A stretch of 64,000 nucleotides of DNA from Bacteroidales bacterium (GCA_017439305.1 JAFSJK010000022.1:1-64000); one strand, 5' to 3'. Positions 41,747 to 50,606 are shown, numbered from the stretch's first letter. The notes: generated by a model not told the origin, from the sequence alone. Made by a program: numbers and translations.

Positions 41747-42358
41747 TCAGAATCCCAGCCGGGACAGAAAATGATGGAAGATATCCGGTCTGCAGATGAG
41801 CGGGAACAGCAAACCGTATACAGCCCCCCAGAAGTGAGCCGTATGGCCGATGTTGTCCATGTTCCGTTTCGCCATGTACCAGCAGTACAAGAGATACAGA
41901 GGCGCGAATAGATATCCGGGAACAGGAATGGGAATCAGGTAGATGTAGATTCCCATCTTCGGCTCGAACAGGATGGAGGCGAACAAAACGGCGGAAACCG
42001 CGCCGGAAGCTCCGACGGCATTATAGCCATAGGCATCCCTGTATTTGACGAGGTCGCCAACGGTCGATACGGCAATGGCGCTGACGTAGAGGACCACATA
42101 CAGGATGATGCCGGGAGTATTGCCGAAGGCTGCCTGGAAATACCGCTCCACCACCGTTCCGAAGAAATAGAGAGTGAGCATGTTGAAGAACAGGTGCCCC
42201 CAGCCACCATGGACCAGGCCGTAACTGAGCATCCGATACCACTGCTTCCTGTGCCAAACGTCATAGGCGTTGAACTTCAAGGCGTTGATATCCAGTTTCC
42301 CCGTAAAACAAAGGATGCTGACGGCGGCGGTGACCAGTATGAGAATCAGCGTTACCAT
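41747..42358 (-). CDS. Rhomboid-family intramembrane serine protease
   Basis: The 203-residue membrane protein has six hydrophobic segments. The active-site Ser118 is in VGASGAVSA (GxSG), and His175 is in GHTAHFWGAVYGLLF. The oxyanion-side motif HGGWGHLFFNM is near residues 50-60. This is the minimal six-helix rhomboid core without extra domains. It cleaves membrane-spanning substrates, which are unknown here. The start overlaps the SGNH hydrolase stop region by seven bases, indicating one transcript. Confidence 0.9.
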   Translation of the reverse strand: MVTLILILVTAAVSILCFTGKLDINALKFNAYDVWHRKQWYRMLSYGLVHGGWGHLFFNMLTLYFFGTVVERYFQAAFGNTPGIILYVVLYVSAIAVSTVGDLVKYRDAYGYNAVGASGAVSAVLFASILFEPKMGIYIYLIPIPVPGYLFAPLYLLYCWYMAKRNMDNIGHTAHFWGAVYGLLFPLICRPDIFHHFLSRLGF

Positions 42359-42933
42359 TGGATCGATGAATAGATTGTATCGGCCAGCATCCGGGCACCG
42401 GTACGCTGGGGATGGACACCGTCGCGGCAGAGCTGGTTGTCGATGAAAAGGTCCTGCAGGTCAATGAGCTGCAGCCCCATGTCATCCGCGATTTCCCGGA
42501 TAGCAGGACGGACTCCCCCTTCCATCGTCTCAGGATGCACGCCCAGCAGGGGCTTTCCCAGGATGAGGAAGATCCGGATGGGCGCAATCAAGATGACGCG
42601 CGGCCTGGAGGAAAGGTTCCGATAGGACTCGACAATCTTCCTGTAATCACGGCGAAAGATGTCCGGATCCCAGTTGCGGATCTTGGTGTCATTCGTCCCG
42701 AGCATCAGCAGGACGATATCCGGATTCCACGCCAGACTGTCCCGGTAGACCCGCTTCCTGACATACGGCGTGTCGGCATCGAACCGGGCCGATGCGTCGT
42801 TGTATCCGAAGTTCCGTACCTCATATCCGTCGCCGAGTTTCTCCTGGAGAAGGGCCGGATAGCTCTGCTTCCAGGGATTCAGCAGCGTGAATCCCCAGGT
42901 AATGCTGTCCCCAATGCAGGCAACCCGAATCAT
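42352..42933 (-). CDS. SGNH/GDSL-type hydrolase
   Basis: The 193-residue protein shows the SGNH blocks: Ser10 in CIGDSITWG, the Gly block NFGYNDASAR, Asn in LMLGTNDTKI, and the Asp171-His174 dyad in CRDGVHPQRTG. There is no signal peptide, so it is cytosolic as predicted. Relatives are esterases, including acetylesterases acting on sugars; the substrate is unknown. It precedes the rhomboid gene with a seven-base overlap and has a -7 element at 42985-42992. Confidence 0.9.
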   Translation of the reverse strand: MIRVACIGDSITWGFTLLNPWKQSYPALLQEKLGDGYEVRNFGYNDASARFDADTPYVRKRVYRDSLAWNPDIVLLMLGTNDTKIRNWDPDIFRRDYRKIVESYRNLSSRPRVILIAPIRIFLILGKPLLGVHPETMEGGVRPAIREIADDMGLQLIDLQDLFIDNQLCRDGVHPQRTGARMLADTIYSSIQW

Positions 42934-42984
42934 TTCCGTTCAATATGCCTTGATTATACCGTTCTATCTTGACCGATTCCGGTT

Positions 42985-42992
42985 CAAAGATA
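42985..42992 (-). promoter_or_regulatory. Promoter -7 element of SGNH hydrolase gene
   Basis: TATCTTTG on the minus strand, 51 bases before the ATG at 42933; divergent from 43006-43013. Confidence 0.5.
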
Positions 42993-43005
42993 CGGATTCT
43001 TTTCT

Positions 43006-43013
43006 TATCTTTG
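43006..43013 (+). promoter_or_regulatory. Promoter -7 element of flavin reductase gene
   Basis: TATCTTTG, 24 bases before the ATG at 43038. A five-codon frame (43024-43041) lies between it and the gene. Confidence 0.5.
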
Positions 43014-43037
43014 TCTGACAAAGATGAACAGAATGAT

Positions 43038-43625
43038 ATGAATACCCAAGAAACCCTCCAGGAAGTAGCCGGACGCAAGAATTTCGGCCCGAACCATGCC
43101 CTGATGACCACGCCCCAGCCCTGCGTCATGATCGCCACCTGGGACAAGGACCACACCCCTGACGTCATGATGGCGGCATGGGCGGGACAGTACGACTACA
43201 AACAGATTGTGGTCAGCATGTCCAAACACAAGACCACGGAGAACATTGAAATCACCGGCGCCTTTACGGTCAGCTTCGCCGATGTACGCACGGTCGCGGA
43301 ATCCGACTATCTCGGCCTGGTGAGCGGCAGCAAGGTCCCGGACAAGGTGGCCAAGGTCGGTTTTACAGTCACTCCCAGCCCGAATGTGAATGCGCCCATT
43401 ATCAATGAGTACCCGCTCACGCTGGAATGCAAGGTCGTCAGCTGGAAGGACGGTATCCTCGTCGGAGAGGTCGTCAACATGAGTGCCGACGAGAGCATCC
43501 TGACCGACGGAAAAGTGGATCTCGGCAAGCTCCAGCCCATCGTGTTCGATGCGGCGGCCAACACGTACCGCGCCCTCGGCGAGGTCGTAGGCCAGGCCTG
43601 GGGTTCCGGAAAGAAATTCGAATAA
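43038..43625 (+). CDS. Flavin reductase-like FMN-binding protein
   Basis: The 195-residue protein has the split-barrel flavin reductase domain: PQPCVMIATWDKDHTPDVMM, AWAGQYDYKQIVVSMSKHKT, GAFTVSFADVRTVAESDYLG, LTLECKVVSWKDGILVGEVV. These proteins bind FMN and reduce flavins or act as ferric or other reductases; the partner is unknown. The ATG at 43038 fits conserved starts. It is followed 13 bases later by the DIP1984 gene. Confidence 0.9.
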   Translation: MNTQETLQEVAGRKNFGPNHALMTTPQPCVMIATWDKDHTPDVMMAAWAGQYDYKQIVVSMSKHKTTENIEITGAFTVSFADVRTVAESDYLGLVSGSKVPDKVAKVGFTVTPSPNVNAPIINEYPLTLECKVVSWKDGILVGEVVNMSADESILTDGKVDLGKLQPIVFDAAANTYRALGEVVGQAWGSGKKFE

Positions 43626-43638
43626 TCAGCGGCAGACC

Positions 43639-44091
43639 ATGAAACTGGCAGAAGCATTGAACACGCGGGCGGACCTGCAAAAGCGGATCGCCCAGCTCAG
43701 GGACCGGCTCTTCAACAATGTCAAGGTTCAGGACGGAGACCAGCCTGCGGAAAAGCCGGAAGACCTTTTCAAGGAACTCGAAGGCGCCTTGAAACAACTG
43801 AAGGACCTGATTGTCAGCATCAACCGGACCAACCAGGAGACGGTCTGGGAAGGAAAGACCCTGACGGAAATCATCGCCGAAAAGGACGTTCTGTCGATGC
43901 ACCTCGCCGCCCTTCGTCACACCCTGGACGCCGCCAATGTCCGGAGCGACCGGTATTCCCGGAATGAGATCAAGTTCGTCCGGACCATCGACGTGAACGC
44001 GCTTCAGAAAAAGGTCGATTACCTGTCCCGGGACCTGCGGGTACTGGATTCCAAACTCCAGCAGGCGAACTGGACGACGGACCTCAAGTAA
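43639..44091 (+). CDS. DIP1984 family protein
   Basis: The 150-residue all-helical protein starts MKLAEALNTRADLQKRIAQL and contains KDLIVSINRTNQETVWEGKT, EKDVLSMHLAALRHTLDAAN and a C-terminal KKVDYLSRDLRVLDSKLQQA with NW. This matches the DIP1984 family (once called septicolysin), whose function is unknown. It follows the flavin reductase gene closely and probably shares its promoter. A terminator lies at 44266-44290. Confidence 0.88.
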   Translation: MKLAEALNTRADLQKRIAQLRDRLFNNVKVQDGDQPAEKPEDLFKELEGALKQLKDLIVSINRTNQETVWEGKTLTEIIAEKDVLSMHLAALRHTLDAANVRSDRYSRNEIKFVRTIDVNALQKKVDYLSRDLRVLDSKLQQANWTTDLK

Positions 44092-44265
44092 AACAGCCGA
44101 GGCAGGGCGGGCACACCTCCGGACGGGAGGCTAAAACGTCCAACCTCACTTCAGGTGATCCGGAACCGGAGCCATTCCATTTTTCGGCATTGTCCGGCTC
44201 AGCACCACGTACAGGCGCACATTTTACGGCGTATTTATTACTACCGAGTGCCGACTGCCAAGGCG
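44092..44265 (+). other. Hairpin-rich untranslated stretch
   Basis: Between the DIP1984 stop and the terminator are about 175 bases with several potential hairpins, for example CCTCCGGACGGGAGG near 44116-44130. No start codon with a sensible frame and no TAnnTTTG element are seen. It could be a long 3' UTR or a small RNA released from it. I do not recognise a known RNA family. Confidence 0.35.
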
Positions 44266-44290
44266 ACCTCCCCTTCGGGGGAGGTTTTTT
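44266..44290 (+). terminator. Intrinsic terminator after DIP1984 gene
   Basis: ACCTCCCC (44266-44273), a TTCG loop and GGGGAGGT (44278-44285) form a perfect stem followed by six T. Confidence 0.9.
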
Positions 44291-44342
44291 CATCTATAGG
44301 GTTACAAAAAAAAGAGACGGCAAGGATTTGTCGTCTCTGGGG

Positions 44343-44413
44343 AGGTGCCAAGCGGAATCGAACCGCTGTAGCAGGTTTTGCAGACCTGTGCCTAACCGCT
44401 CGGCCATAGCACC
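44343..44413 (-). tRNA. tRNA-Cys (GCA)
   Basis: The minus strand folds into a cloverleaf of 71 bases. The acceptor stem pairs GGTGCTA with TGGCACC (one G-T), and the discriminator base is U, as expected for Cys. The anticodon loop is CTGCAAA with anticodon GCA, and the T loop is TTCGAAT. CCA is not encoded. A full promoter lies just upstream at 44425-44455. Confidence 0.95.
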
Positions 44414-44424
44414 GTTGGGGATTG

Positions 44425-44455
44425 CAAATATAGGCAGTTTTTTTTGATTTGCAAA
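44425..44455 (-). promoter_or_regulatory. Consensus promoter of tRNA-Cys
   Basis: On the minus strand TTTG (44455-44452), 19 bases, then TATATTTG (44432-44425), a perfect Bacteroidetes promoter. It starts two bases after the stop of the rlmI-like gene. Confidence 0.75.
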
Positions 44456-44456
44456 A

Positions 44457-45650
44457 TTATTCCACATACAGCAGGAGACCTTTCAGGTACTCCCCTTCCG
44501 GATGATAGATGTTCACGGCATGGTCGGCAGGCTGGTTCAGGCGGTCCAGGATACGGACACTGCGGCCGGTCTGGGCAGCGGCGGAAAAGACCGCAAGGGC
44601 AAACGCTTCCTTGTCGACGACCTGGGAACAGCTGAACGTGAACACGAATCCGCCCGGAGCAACCTTGGCGATGGCGGCCGCATTCAGACGCTGATAAGCC
44701 CGGAGAGCGTTCTTGAGAGCGCCGCGGTGCTTGGCAAAAGCTGGCGGATCCACGATCATGAGGTCGTACTTGCCTTCAGGGACATCGTGGAGAAAGTCGA
44801 TGGCGTCGGCACAGTACGACGTATGCTGCTCCGGCGTAAAACCGTTCAAGACCACGTTCCTGTCCACCATATCCATCGCCTTGCGCGAGCTGTCCACGGA
44901 ATCGACATGGGCAGCGCCGCCATTTAAAGCATAGATGGAGAAACCGCCGGTATAGCAGAAGAGGTTCAAGACGTTACGTCCCTTGGCCAGACGACCCACT
45001 GCGGCACGGTTCTCCCGCTGGTCCAGGAAAAAGCCGGTCTTCTGGCCCTCGTTCCAATTGACGTGGAATCGGTTTCCGTTTTCCAGGACAACGCACTCAT
45101 CCGATTCGAAACCGGGGGCTTTATACAGGTAACCGTCGATGAGCTCCAGACCGGCCTTGAAAGGCGCTGTACCGGAACTCTTGTCGTAGACGGCTTTGAG
45201 GCTGTCCCCATAAACAGCCCTCAAGGCCTCGCAAATGGCGTTTTTCGCCTTGAACATGCCCACGGAATGGGCCTGCAGGACACAAACGCCGTCATAATAG
45301 TCGATGATCAGCCCGGGAAGACCGTCGCCTTCCCCGTGGACAAGCCGGTAGCAGTTGGTCGAGGCGGAGCCGTGCAGGCCGCAAGCCACCCGTACCTGGA
45401 AAGCGCGGCGGATCATCTTCTCCCAGAAGTCCGGGGCGAGCGGATCCTCATCGAAACTGAGGATTCGGACCGCGATGGAGCCGATCTGGTAATGACCCGT
45501 GGCAAGATATTGTCCGTCAGAAGAATGGACACTGACCAGGTCCCCTTCGGAAGGAGAACCCTTGATTTCGGCAATAGCCCCGGAAAACACCCAGGGATGG
45601 AACCGGAGGATGGAATCCTCGCGGCGGGGACGGAGTATGACTTTATCCAT
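44457..45650 (-). CDS. RlmI-type 23S rRNA cytosine methyltransferase
   Basis: The 397-residue protein has an N-terminal PUA domain (about 1-75, ILRPRREDSILRFHPWVFSG) and a class I SAM methyltransferase domain (about 180-390: VNWNEGQKTGFFLDQRENR, VLNLFCYTGGFSIYA, LMIVDPPAFAKHRG, FTFSCSQVVDKEAF). This matches RlmI, which makes m5C in 23S rRNA using SAM. Its ATG shares one base with the stop of the exonuclease gene upstream (TGATG). Confidence 0.93.
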   Translation of the reverse strand: MDKVILRPRREDSILRFHPWVFSGAIAEIKGSPSEGDLVSVHSSDGQYLATGHYQIGSIAVRILSFDEDPLAPDFWEKMIRRAFQVRVACGLHGSASTNCYRLVHGEGDGLPGLIIDYYDGVCVLQAHSVGMFKAKNAICEALRAVYGDSLKAVYDKSSGTAPFKAGLELIDGYLYKAPGFESDECVVLENGNRFHVNWNEGQKTGFFLDQRENRAAVGRLAKGRNVLNLFCYTGGFSIYALNGGAAHVDSVDSSRKAMDMVDRNVVLNGFTPEQHTSYCADAIDFLHDVPEGKYDLMIVDPPAFAKHRGALKNALRAYQRLNAAAIAKVAPGGFVFTFSCSQVVDKEAFALAVFSAAAQTGRSVRILDRLNQPADHAVNIYHPEGEYLKGLLLYVE

Positions 45651-46288
45651 CAGGCTTGTTCGGGATAGAGCTCCGGATGGAGCTGTTCAGGGGTAAGGGG
45701 CGCCTTGGGAGCCTTCTGCAGGCGCAGGTACATTTCCCGGCATACCCAGGCGTCGGTGGCGGCGTAGCGTTGCTGTGACTCGGAAAGCCTCTCCGCCTCC
45801 CAGTTGGACAGCTGCTGCGCCTTGGAGATCTTGATACCCAGGATGATGGCGGTCATTTTCTTGACCGACTTGTCCCGGATGCCGTATTCCCAGACGATTT
45901 TCTGCAGGTCAACGAAACTCCGCGGCTGGAATCCCGCGAACCGCTGGAGCCCCCGCACGTCATCATGGATGGCCGCGCCGACCTTGACGATGGCGGGATT
46001 GGCCAGGATATCGCAGAGCCCACGCGGGATACCGCCCATCTGGCGGATCCGGAACAGGAAAGCTTTCCCGGAACCCGAAAGCTGAAGGAGTGCGGTACCG
46101 TTGGAATGCTGGTCCGGCGAGAACGTGGGACGGGTTTCCGTGTCGAAACCGATGATTTTCTGGCGTTTAAGATAGCTTACGGCCTTGTCGAAGTCCTCCC
46201 CGACCGAATCGATGACGTGGATTTCCCCGGAAAAGGCGGCCAGTTCCAGCCGTCCGATCTCCTCTGGACTAATGGTTATCTGAAACAT
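45650..46288 (-). CDS. 3'-5' exonuclease (DEDD, RNase D-like)
   Basis: The 212-residue protein has ExoI Asp-Glu in IIGFDTETRPTF, ExoII in KVGAAIHDDVRGLQRF, and ExoIII-like YAATDAWVCREMYLRL, the DEDD-y pattern of small RNase D-like nucleases in Bacteroidetes. It may process RNA or DNA 3' ends. I chose the ATG at 46288 (MFQITISPEE); a longer start is unlikely. It overlaps the lipoprotein gene upstream by 20 bases and rlmI by one base. Confidence 0.9.
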   Translation of the reverse strand: MFQITISPEEIGRLELAAFSGEIHVIDSVGEDFDKAVSYLKRQKIIGFDTETRPTFSPDQHSNGTALLQLSGSGKAFLFRIRQMGGIPRGLCDILANPAIVKVGAAIHDDVRGLQRFAGFQPRSFVDLQKIVWEYGIRDKSVKKMTAIILGIKISKAQQLSNWEAERLSESQQRYAATDAWVCREMYLRLQKAPKAPLTPEQLHPELYPEQA

Positions 46289-47372
46289 GGGAGGAAGGGG
46301 TCTTTTCAGGGAACAGGTAGCCAGCACCAATCTCCACGAGGACAAAATCGCCGTCCCAACCTTCTTCGGTCTGATAATAGCGGACGGAAGGATAGGCGAT
46401 GTCGTGCGTGAACAGGTTCTTTTCCCGAAGCAGCCTGTAACAGGCGGAGGTCAGGCTGGCCTTCGGTTCAATGAACCGGAAATGCGGAGCCAGGATCCGG
46501 TCGAAAGCCATGTCCTCCTCGGTAATCTGGCGATGGATGTGTTCCTGCTCGGCGTACAGCTCATCCAGATCGGCTGTAAAACTGTCCAGCAGCACGGCGT
46601 CCAGGACATCGTTCGGATGACCGGTCCGGTAAATCCTGAGCATGTCGCGGAACGCGGGCCTGAGGATGCCGTTCCCGGTCGTCGACACGACGGTCAGTTC
46701 CAATCCGGTTTTTCGGGCCGTAGCCTCATAGGCAGGACGGGCCTGTTCAGGTGCCCAGACGGCCACCCGCTTGCATCCGCTCCTAACCGCCTCGTCCAGC
46801 ATCGCCTCCACCGAGGTCAGGATGACGGGCTCCCGTCCGACCATCCTGAAGAGGGTGTCGATGTCGAAACTGCCGAATTCAGTCAGCAACGAAGAGGCCA
46901 GGACGAAAACCTTGGCGCGGGACTTGGGAAGCCGGGATGCAGCATCCAGAGCATTGGAATAGGCGATGCTGTCCACGGCCATCAAGGCATTGCGCACGGC
47001 CACTTCCCGCAGACTGTCCGGACTGGACGAAGCCATCCGGATGTACGGAGCGTTGTAGAGGTCCATCACCACGTCGAAGGATTCCCCGGAGAAATCCGGC
47101 AGGCTGTCCGGGACGGCTTTCCCGTCGATGTTGTCCACGGCATCCACCGACTTGAACTGGGAAGCCAGCGAAAGGGTGGCCTCCGGTTCCCCGATGAGGA
47201 CGATGGAACCGCGCGTACCGGCTGACCGGTAGGACTGAAGCAGCGGATAGGTGCCGGCCGTGTCCACGGCCAACTGCTTGACATATGGAATGGTGTCCCG
47301 CAAAACCGTTTTCCGTTCGTGGCAGGCCACGAGCGAAAGGAGCACGGCGGCACCGGCAATCAGTTTTTTCAT
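46269..47372 (-). CDS. Lipoprotein of unknown function
   Basis: The 367-residue protein starts at the ATG at 47372 with a signal peptide and lipobox (AAVLLSLVACHE). Inside are two similar alpha/beta-type segments (SIVLIGEPEATLSLASQF, AKVFVLASSLLTEFG, KRVAVWAPEQARPAYEATA) like periplasmic substrate-binding or racemase-like Rossmann folds. I cannot name a family. The ATG and the -7 element at 47390-47397 agree. It overlaps the exonuclease gene by 20 bases and so heads a three-gene operon. Confidence 0.75.
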   Translation of the reverse strand: MKKLIAGAAVLLSLVACHERKTVLRDTIPYVKQLAVDTAGTYPLLQSYRSAGTRGSIVLIGEPEATLSLASQFKSVDAVDNIDGKAVPDSLPDFSGESFDVVMDLYNAPYIRMASSSPDSLREVAVRNALMAVDSIAYSNALDAASRLPKSRAKVFVLASSLLTEFGSFDIDTLFRMVGREPVILTSVEAMLDEAVRSGCKRVAVWAPEQARPAYEATARKTGLELTVVSTTGNGILRPAFRDMLRIYRTGHPNDVLDAVLLDSFTADLDELYAEQEHIHRQITEEDMAFDRILAPHFRFIEPKASLTSACYRLLREKNLFTHDIAYPSVRYYQTEEGWDGDFVLVEIGAGYLFPEKTPSSHVSDNH

Positions 47373-47389
47373 ATGGGTCATAGATGTTG

Positions 47390-47421
47390 CAAAATTAGGG
47401 AAAACTCCTTGGATTTGCAAA
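47390..47421 (-). promoter_or_regulatory. Promoter of the 47372-44457 operon
   Basis: On the minus strand TTTG (47421-47418) and TAATTTTG (47397-47390) are separated by 20 bases, 17 bases before the ATG at 47372. Confidence 0.6.
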
Positions 47422-47450
47422 AAGGGAACGTCCGAGGTTCCGGGATTCTT

Positions 47451-48068
47451 TCAACCGAGGATTTCCCGGATCTTGGGGACAAGCAGGTCATGGATAAATT
47501 CTTCCTCCATAAAATGCGTTCCATCATATTCTTGGAACGTATTACCAAACATTTTCCTCCAAGTGGATACCTTGACTATGCCCCACTTCCTGTAATGATC
47601 CCTTTTCCCAAAGAATGCATAGTAACAGCCGCCTTCGGAAGCCGCCCTGCAGGCATCTTCCCAATGGGGACGGTATTTTTTCATAATATCGTACTCGAAG
47701 CGGAGCGGCTGCCTGTCCCCTTCCTTTACCGGCCAGATCCGGTGCAGGAGGGCGGAGCCGCCCGGAAGACGGGTGAGCCAGGCAAGCCGGTACAGGAAAA
47801 CGGGAGCACCCAGGGAAGGCGATACGAAAAGATGCGGGACGTCCCGTACCCGGATCGCGTGTGCGGCCCCCAGGGATTCCCCGATCACCAGGTCAGGTCT
47901 CAAGTCCTCCACCCAGCAGGCAATCTGTTTCCGTCCGGCTTCGGGATCGAAATCATAGGTCCGGACAACGGTCCGGATTTCCGACCCGGCCAGCATTTCG
48001 TTGAGCAGGCGGGGAATCCGGCTGTCGCCGCCACCGCCCATCCCGTGGATGTACAATATCGTCTTCAC
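47451..48068 (-). CDS. Small alpha/beta hydrolase (YqiA/RBBP9-like)
   Basis: The 205-residue protein has the N-terminal ILYIHGMGGGGDSR, nucleophile Ser65 in VIGESLGAAHAI, Asp in FFGKRDHYRKWG and His in EYDGTHFMEEEFI. The short, lidless fold fits YqiA- or RBBP9-like esterases. The substrate is unknown. The start is GTG at 48068, with a -7 element four bases upstream at 48073-48080. It is divergent from the C1B peptidase gene. Confidence 0.85.
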   Translation of the reverse strand: MKTILYIHGMGGGGDSRIPRLLNEMLAGSEIRTVVRTYDFDPEAGRKQIACWVEDLRPDLVIGESLGAAHAIRVRDVPHLFVSPSLGAPVFLYRLAWLTRLPGGSALLHRIWPVKEGDRQPLRFEYDIMKKYRPHWEDACRAASEGGCYYAFFGKRDHYRKWGIVKVSTWRKMFGNTFQEYDGTHFMEEEFIHDLLVPKIREILG

Positions 48069-48100
48069 TTTGCAAAATTACGATTAATTCCCTAAATTTG
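48069..48100. promoter_or_regulatory. Divergent promoters of hydrolase and peptidase genes
   Basis: Plus strand: TTTG (48069-48072), 20 bases, TAAATTTG (48093-48100), serving the gene at 48129. Minus strand: TAATTTTG (48080-48073), four bases before the GTG at 48068. The two overlap. Confidence 0.6.
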
Positions 48101-48128
48101 TGAAAATTGGAAATCCAATAAACACGAT

Positions 48129-49328
48129 ATGAAAAAAGTACTCCTAACCCTAGCGGCCGCCGTCCTGATCGGCACGACCGTATCAGCCCAGACCCCTCCG
48201 AGAGTCAAGACCGACGATTACCAGTTCACCAACACGAAGGAGATTCCCGTCACCTCGATGAAGAACCAGAACCGCAGCGGCACCTGCTGGTGCTTCTCCG
48301 CCCTTTCCTTCCTCGAGTCCGAGGTCATCAAGGCCAAGAATCTGAAGGCCGATGCCTACCCCGATTTCTCCGAAATGTTCATCGTCCGCCATGCCTATCA
48401 TGAGAGGGCCGTCAAGTACGTCCGCCTGAACGGATTCATGAACATGGCTGCGGGCAGCGGCTTCGGTGATGTCCTGGAAGTCATCCGCGATTACGGCCTG
48501 ATGCCGCAGGATGCCTATTCCGGAATGAACTACGGCTATGACCTTCCCGTCCAGGGAGAGCTCGACGCCGTCCTCAAGGGCTATGTGGACGCGGTCATCA
48601 AGAACCCCAACCGCAAGCTTACCCCGGTCTGGCCCAAAGGCTTCGACGGCATCCTGGACGCCTATCTGGGTGAAGTTCCCGAGACTTTCGTCAGCGGCGG
48701 CGTCACCTACACGCCCCAAAGCTACCGCGACGCGATGGGCATCAACCCGGACGACTACGTGAACATCTCCTCCTATACGCACCATCCGTTCTATTCCCAG
48801 TTCGCCATCGAGGTGGAAGACAACTGGCGCTGGGGCCTTTGCTACAACCTGCCGCTAGACGAGTTCATGGCAGTCATCAACAACGCCGTAGACAACGGTT
48901 ATACCGTCCTTTGGGGTGGTGACGTAAGCGAACCCGGCTTTACCCGCGACGGTCTGGCCGTCCTGCTTGACACCGAGGCGAAGCCCACGACGGGTTCCGA
49001 CCAGGAACGTTGGGTCGGCAAGGCCGAGAATACCCCTGAAGCCGCTGGAAAGGGACTCCCCAAGGAGCTGGAAGTCACCCAGGAAATCCGCCAGCGGATG
49101 TTTGACGAGAAAACGTCCACGGACGACCACGGCATGCATCTGTTCGGTACCGCCAAGGACCAGAACGGCACCAAGTATTACCTGATCAAGAACTCCTGGG
49201 GCGTGACGGGTGCCTACGACGGTGTCTGGTACATGTCCGAAAACTTCGTGAAGGGCAAGACCCTGAATTTCGTCGTCAACAAGAAGGCTCTCCCGAAGGA
49301 TATCCAGAAGAAGCTCGGAATCAAATAG
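48129..49328 (+). CDS. Secreted C1B peptidase (bleomycin hydrolase-like)
   Basis: The 399-residue protein has a signal peptide (MKKVLLTLAAAVLIGTTVSA). It carries the papain-like residues Gln47 and Cys53 (KNQNRSGTCWCFSALS), His334 (DDHGMHLFG) and Asn355 (LIKNSWGVTGAY). It matches the C1B aminopeptidases (PepC/bleomycin hydrolase) but is exported, unlike most, as is common in Bacteroidetes. It likely trims peptides in the periplasm. Promoter at 48069-48100. The pssA gene follows six bases later. Confidence 0.92.
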   Translation: MKKVLLTLAAAVLIGTTVSAQTPPRVKTDDYQFTNTKEIPVTSMKNQNRSGTCWCFSALSFLESEVIKAKNLKADAYPDFSEMFIVRHAYHERAVKYVRLNGFMNMAAGSGFGDVLEVIRDYGLMPQDAYSGMNYGYDLPVQGELDAVLKGYVDAVIKNPNRKLTPVWPKGFDGILDAYLGEVPETFVSGGVTYTPQSYRDAMGINPDDYVNISSYTHHPFYSQFAIEVEDNWRWGLCYNLPLDEFMAVINNAVDNGYTVLWGGDVSEPGFTRDGLAVLLDTEAKPTTGSDQERWVGKAENTPEAAGKGLPKELEVTQEIRQRMFDEKTSTDDHGMHLFGTAKDQNGTKYYLIKNSWGVTGAYDGVWYMSENFVKGKTLNFVVNKKALPKDIQKKLGIK

Positions 49329-49334
49329 TTTCGG

Positions 49335-50051
49335 ATGACGATTGTCAAGCACATCCCCAATGCGATCACTTCCATGAACCTGCTCTCAGGTATCCTGGGA
49401 GTGATCGTCACTTTGGAGGGGCACCTGGAATGGGCCCTTCCCCTGATGCTCCTGGCTGCCGTCTTCGACTTCTGCGACGGACTGGCGGCGAGGTTGCTCG
49501 GTGCCTATTCCCCCATCGGAAAGGAGTTGGATTCCCTGGCCGACCTCGTGAGTTTCGGCGTCCTCCCCGCCTTGATGCTGTACAAGGTACTGCCGGCGGA
49601 CCTTCCGGTCGTACTCCGCTTCATTCCCCTCTTTGTCGCCGTGATGTCTGCCGTCCGGCTGGCCAAGTTCAACGTGGACGAACGGCAGGCCCTGGACTTC
49701 ATCGGGCTTCCCACGCCGTCCTGTGCCATGGTCTGCGGTTCCCTGGCCTCCCTCCTCCATGCCATGGGAGACGTACCGGCAGGTACGGGTACCTACCTGG
49801 TAGATGGCATCGCCGTCATCCTGGGTCTCCTCCTCGTCAGTGAAGTCCCGATGTTCGGGATGAAAATCAAGAAAGGCCATAAGCTTCTGGATACGAAGCG
49901 TATAGCCTTCCTTTTCTTCGCCTTGGCCGGCATCCTCCTCACCGTGCTGATGCACTGGCATTGGAGCGCTGCCATCCTGTCGGTGTTCTCCGTCTATATC
50001 GTGGAGAACCTCCTCCTCGCACCGGCTAATAGTTGTTGGCGCGAATCATAA
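49335..50051 (+). CDS. pssA: CDP-diacylglycerol-serine O-phosphatidyltransferase
   Basis: The 238-residue membrane enzyme has the CDP-alcohol phosphotransferase motif D-x2-DG-x2-AR-x8-G-x3-D-x3-D spanning Asp45-Asp70, with about seven hydrophobic segments. The [12 protein letters not shown] start is typical of PssA. It makes phosphatidylserine, the precursor of phosphatidylethanolamine, from CDP-diacylglycerol and serine. It follows the C1B peptidase gene by six bases. The 3' end overlaps the convergent rubrerythrin gene by 26 bases. Confidence 0.93.
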   Translation: MTIVKHIPNAITSMNLLSGILGVIVTLEGHLEWALPLMLLAAVFDFCDGLAARLLGAYSPIGKELDSLADLVSFGVLPALMLYKVLPADLPVVLRFIPLFVAVMSAVRLAKFNVDERQALDFIGLPTPSCAMVCGSLASLLHAMGDVPAGTGTYLVDGIAVILGLLLVSEVPMFGMKIKKGHKLLDTKRIAFLFFALAGILLTVLMHWHWSAAILSVFSVYIVENLLLAPANSCWRES

Positions 50052-50565
50052 AGTAGCTCTTGGGATGCTTGCACACCGGGCACAGCTCGGGTGCCTTCTT
50101 GCCGACCACGATGTGGCCGCAGTTGGAGCATTCCCAGATCATATCCTCGTCCCGGGAGAACACGATCCCTTCCTTGATGTTGCCCAGGAGCTTGCGATAG
50201 CGCTCTTCGTGGGTCTTCTCGATGGCGCCGACCTTCTCAAAAAGGAAAGCGATGTCGTTGAACCCCTCTTCCTTCGCCACCTTGGCGAATTCGGCATACA
50301 TGTCGGTCCATTCATAGTTCTCGCCGTCGGCGGCATCGGCCAGGTTCACTTCGGTAGAAGGGACCTCTCCGCCGTGCAGGAACTTGAACCAGATCTTGGC
50401 ATGTTCCTTCTCGTTCTTGGCGGTTTCCTCGAAGAGGGCGGCAATCTGGACATAACCGTCCTTCTTGGCCTTGGAGGCATAGTACTGGTACTTGGTGTGA
50501 GCCTGGGACTCACCGGCGAAAGCGCTCATCAGATTCGCCTCGGTCTTTGTTCCTTTCAGTTCCAT
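50026..50565 (-). CDS. rbr: Rubrerythrin
   Basis: The 179-residue protein has the diiron four-helix bundle (about 1-135) with ligand motifs [23 protein letters not shown] and [14 protein letters not shown]-terminal rubredoxin-like Fe(Cys)4 domain follows (Cys146, Cys149, Cys162, Cys165). It reduces hydrogen peroxide in anaerobes. I chose the ATG at 50565 because the protein starts [20 protein letters not shown] as in homologues. The -7 element is at 50607-50614. Confidence 0.96.
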   Translation of the reverse strand: MELKGTKTEANLMSAFAGESQAHTKYQYYASKAKKDGYVQIAALFEETAKNEKEHAKIWFKFLHGGEVPSTEVNLADAADGENYEWTDMYAEFAKVAKEEGFNDIAFLFEKVGAIEKTHEERYRKLLGNIKEGIVFSRDEDMIWECSNCGHIVVGKKAPELCPVCKHPKSYFMIRANNY

Positions 50566-50606
50566 ATAAATCCGGATTATTGTTTGTATATTTGTCTTGT
50601 CCGGTA

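Noticed and set aside
44092..44130. Resemblance of CAGCCGAGGCAG to part of the bacterial SRP RNA
   Set aside because: The conserved GGAAGGAAGCAG part of the SRP hairpin is missing and the bases overlap the end of a coding gene region.
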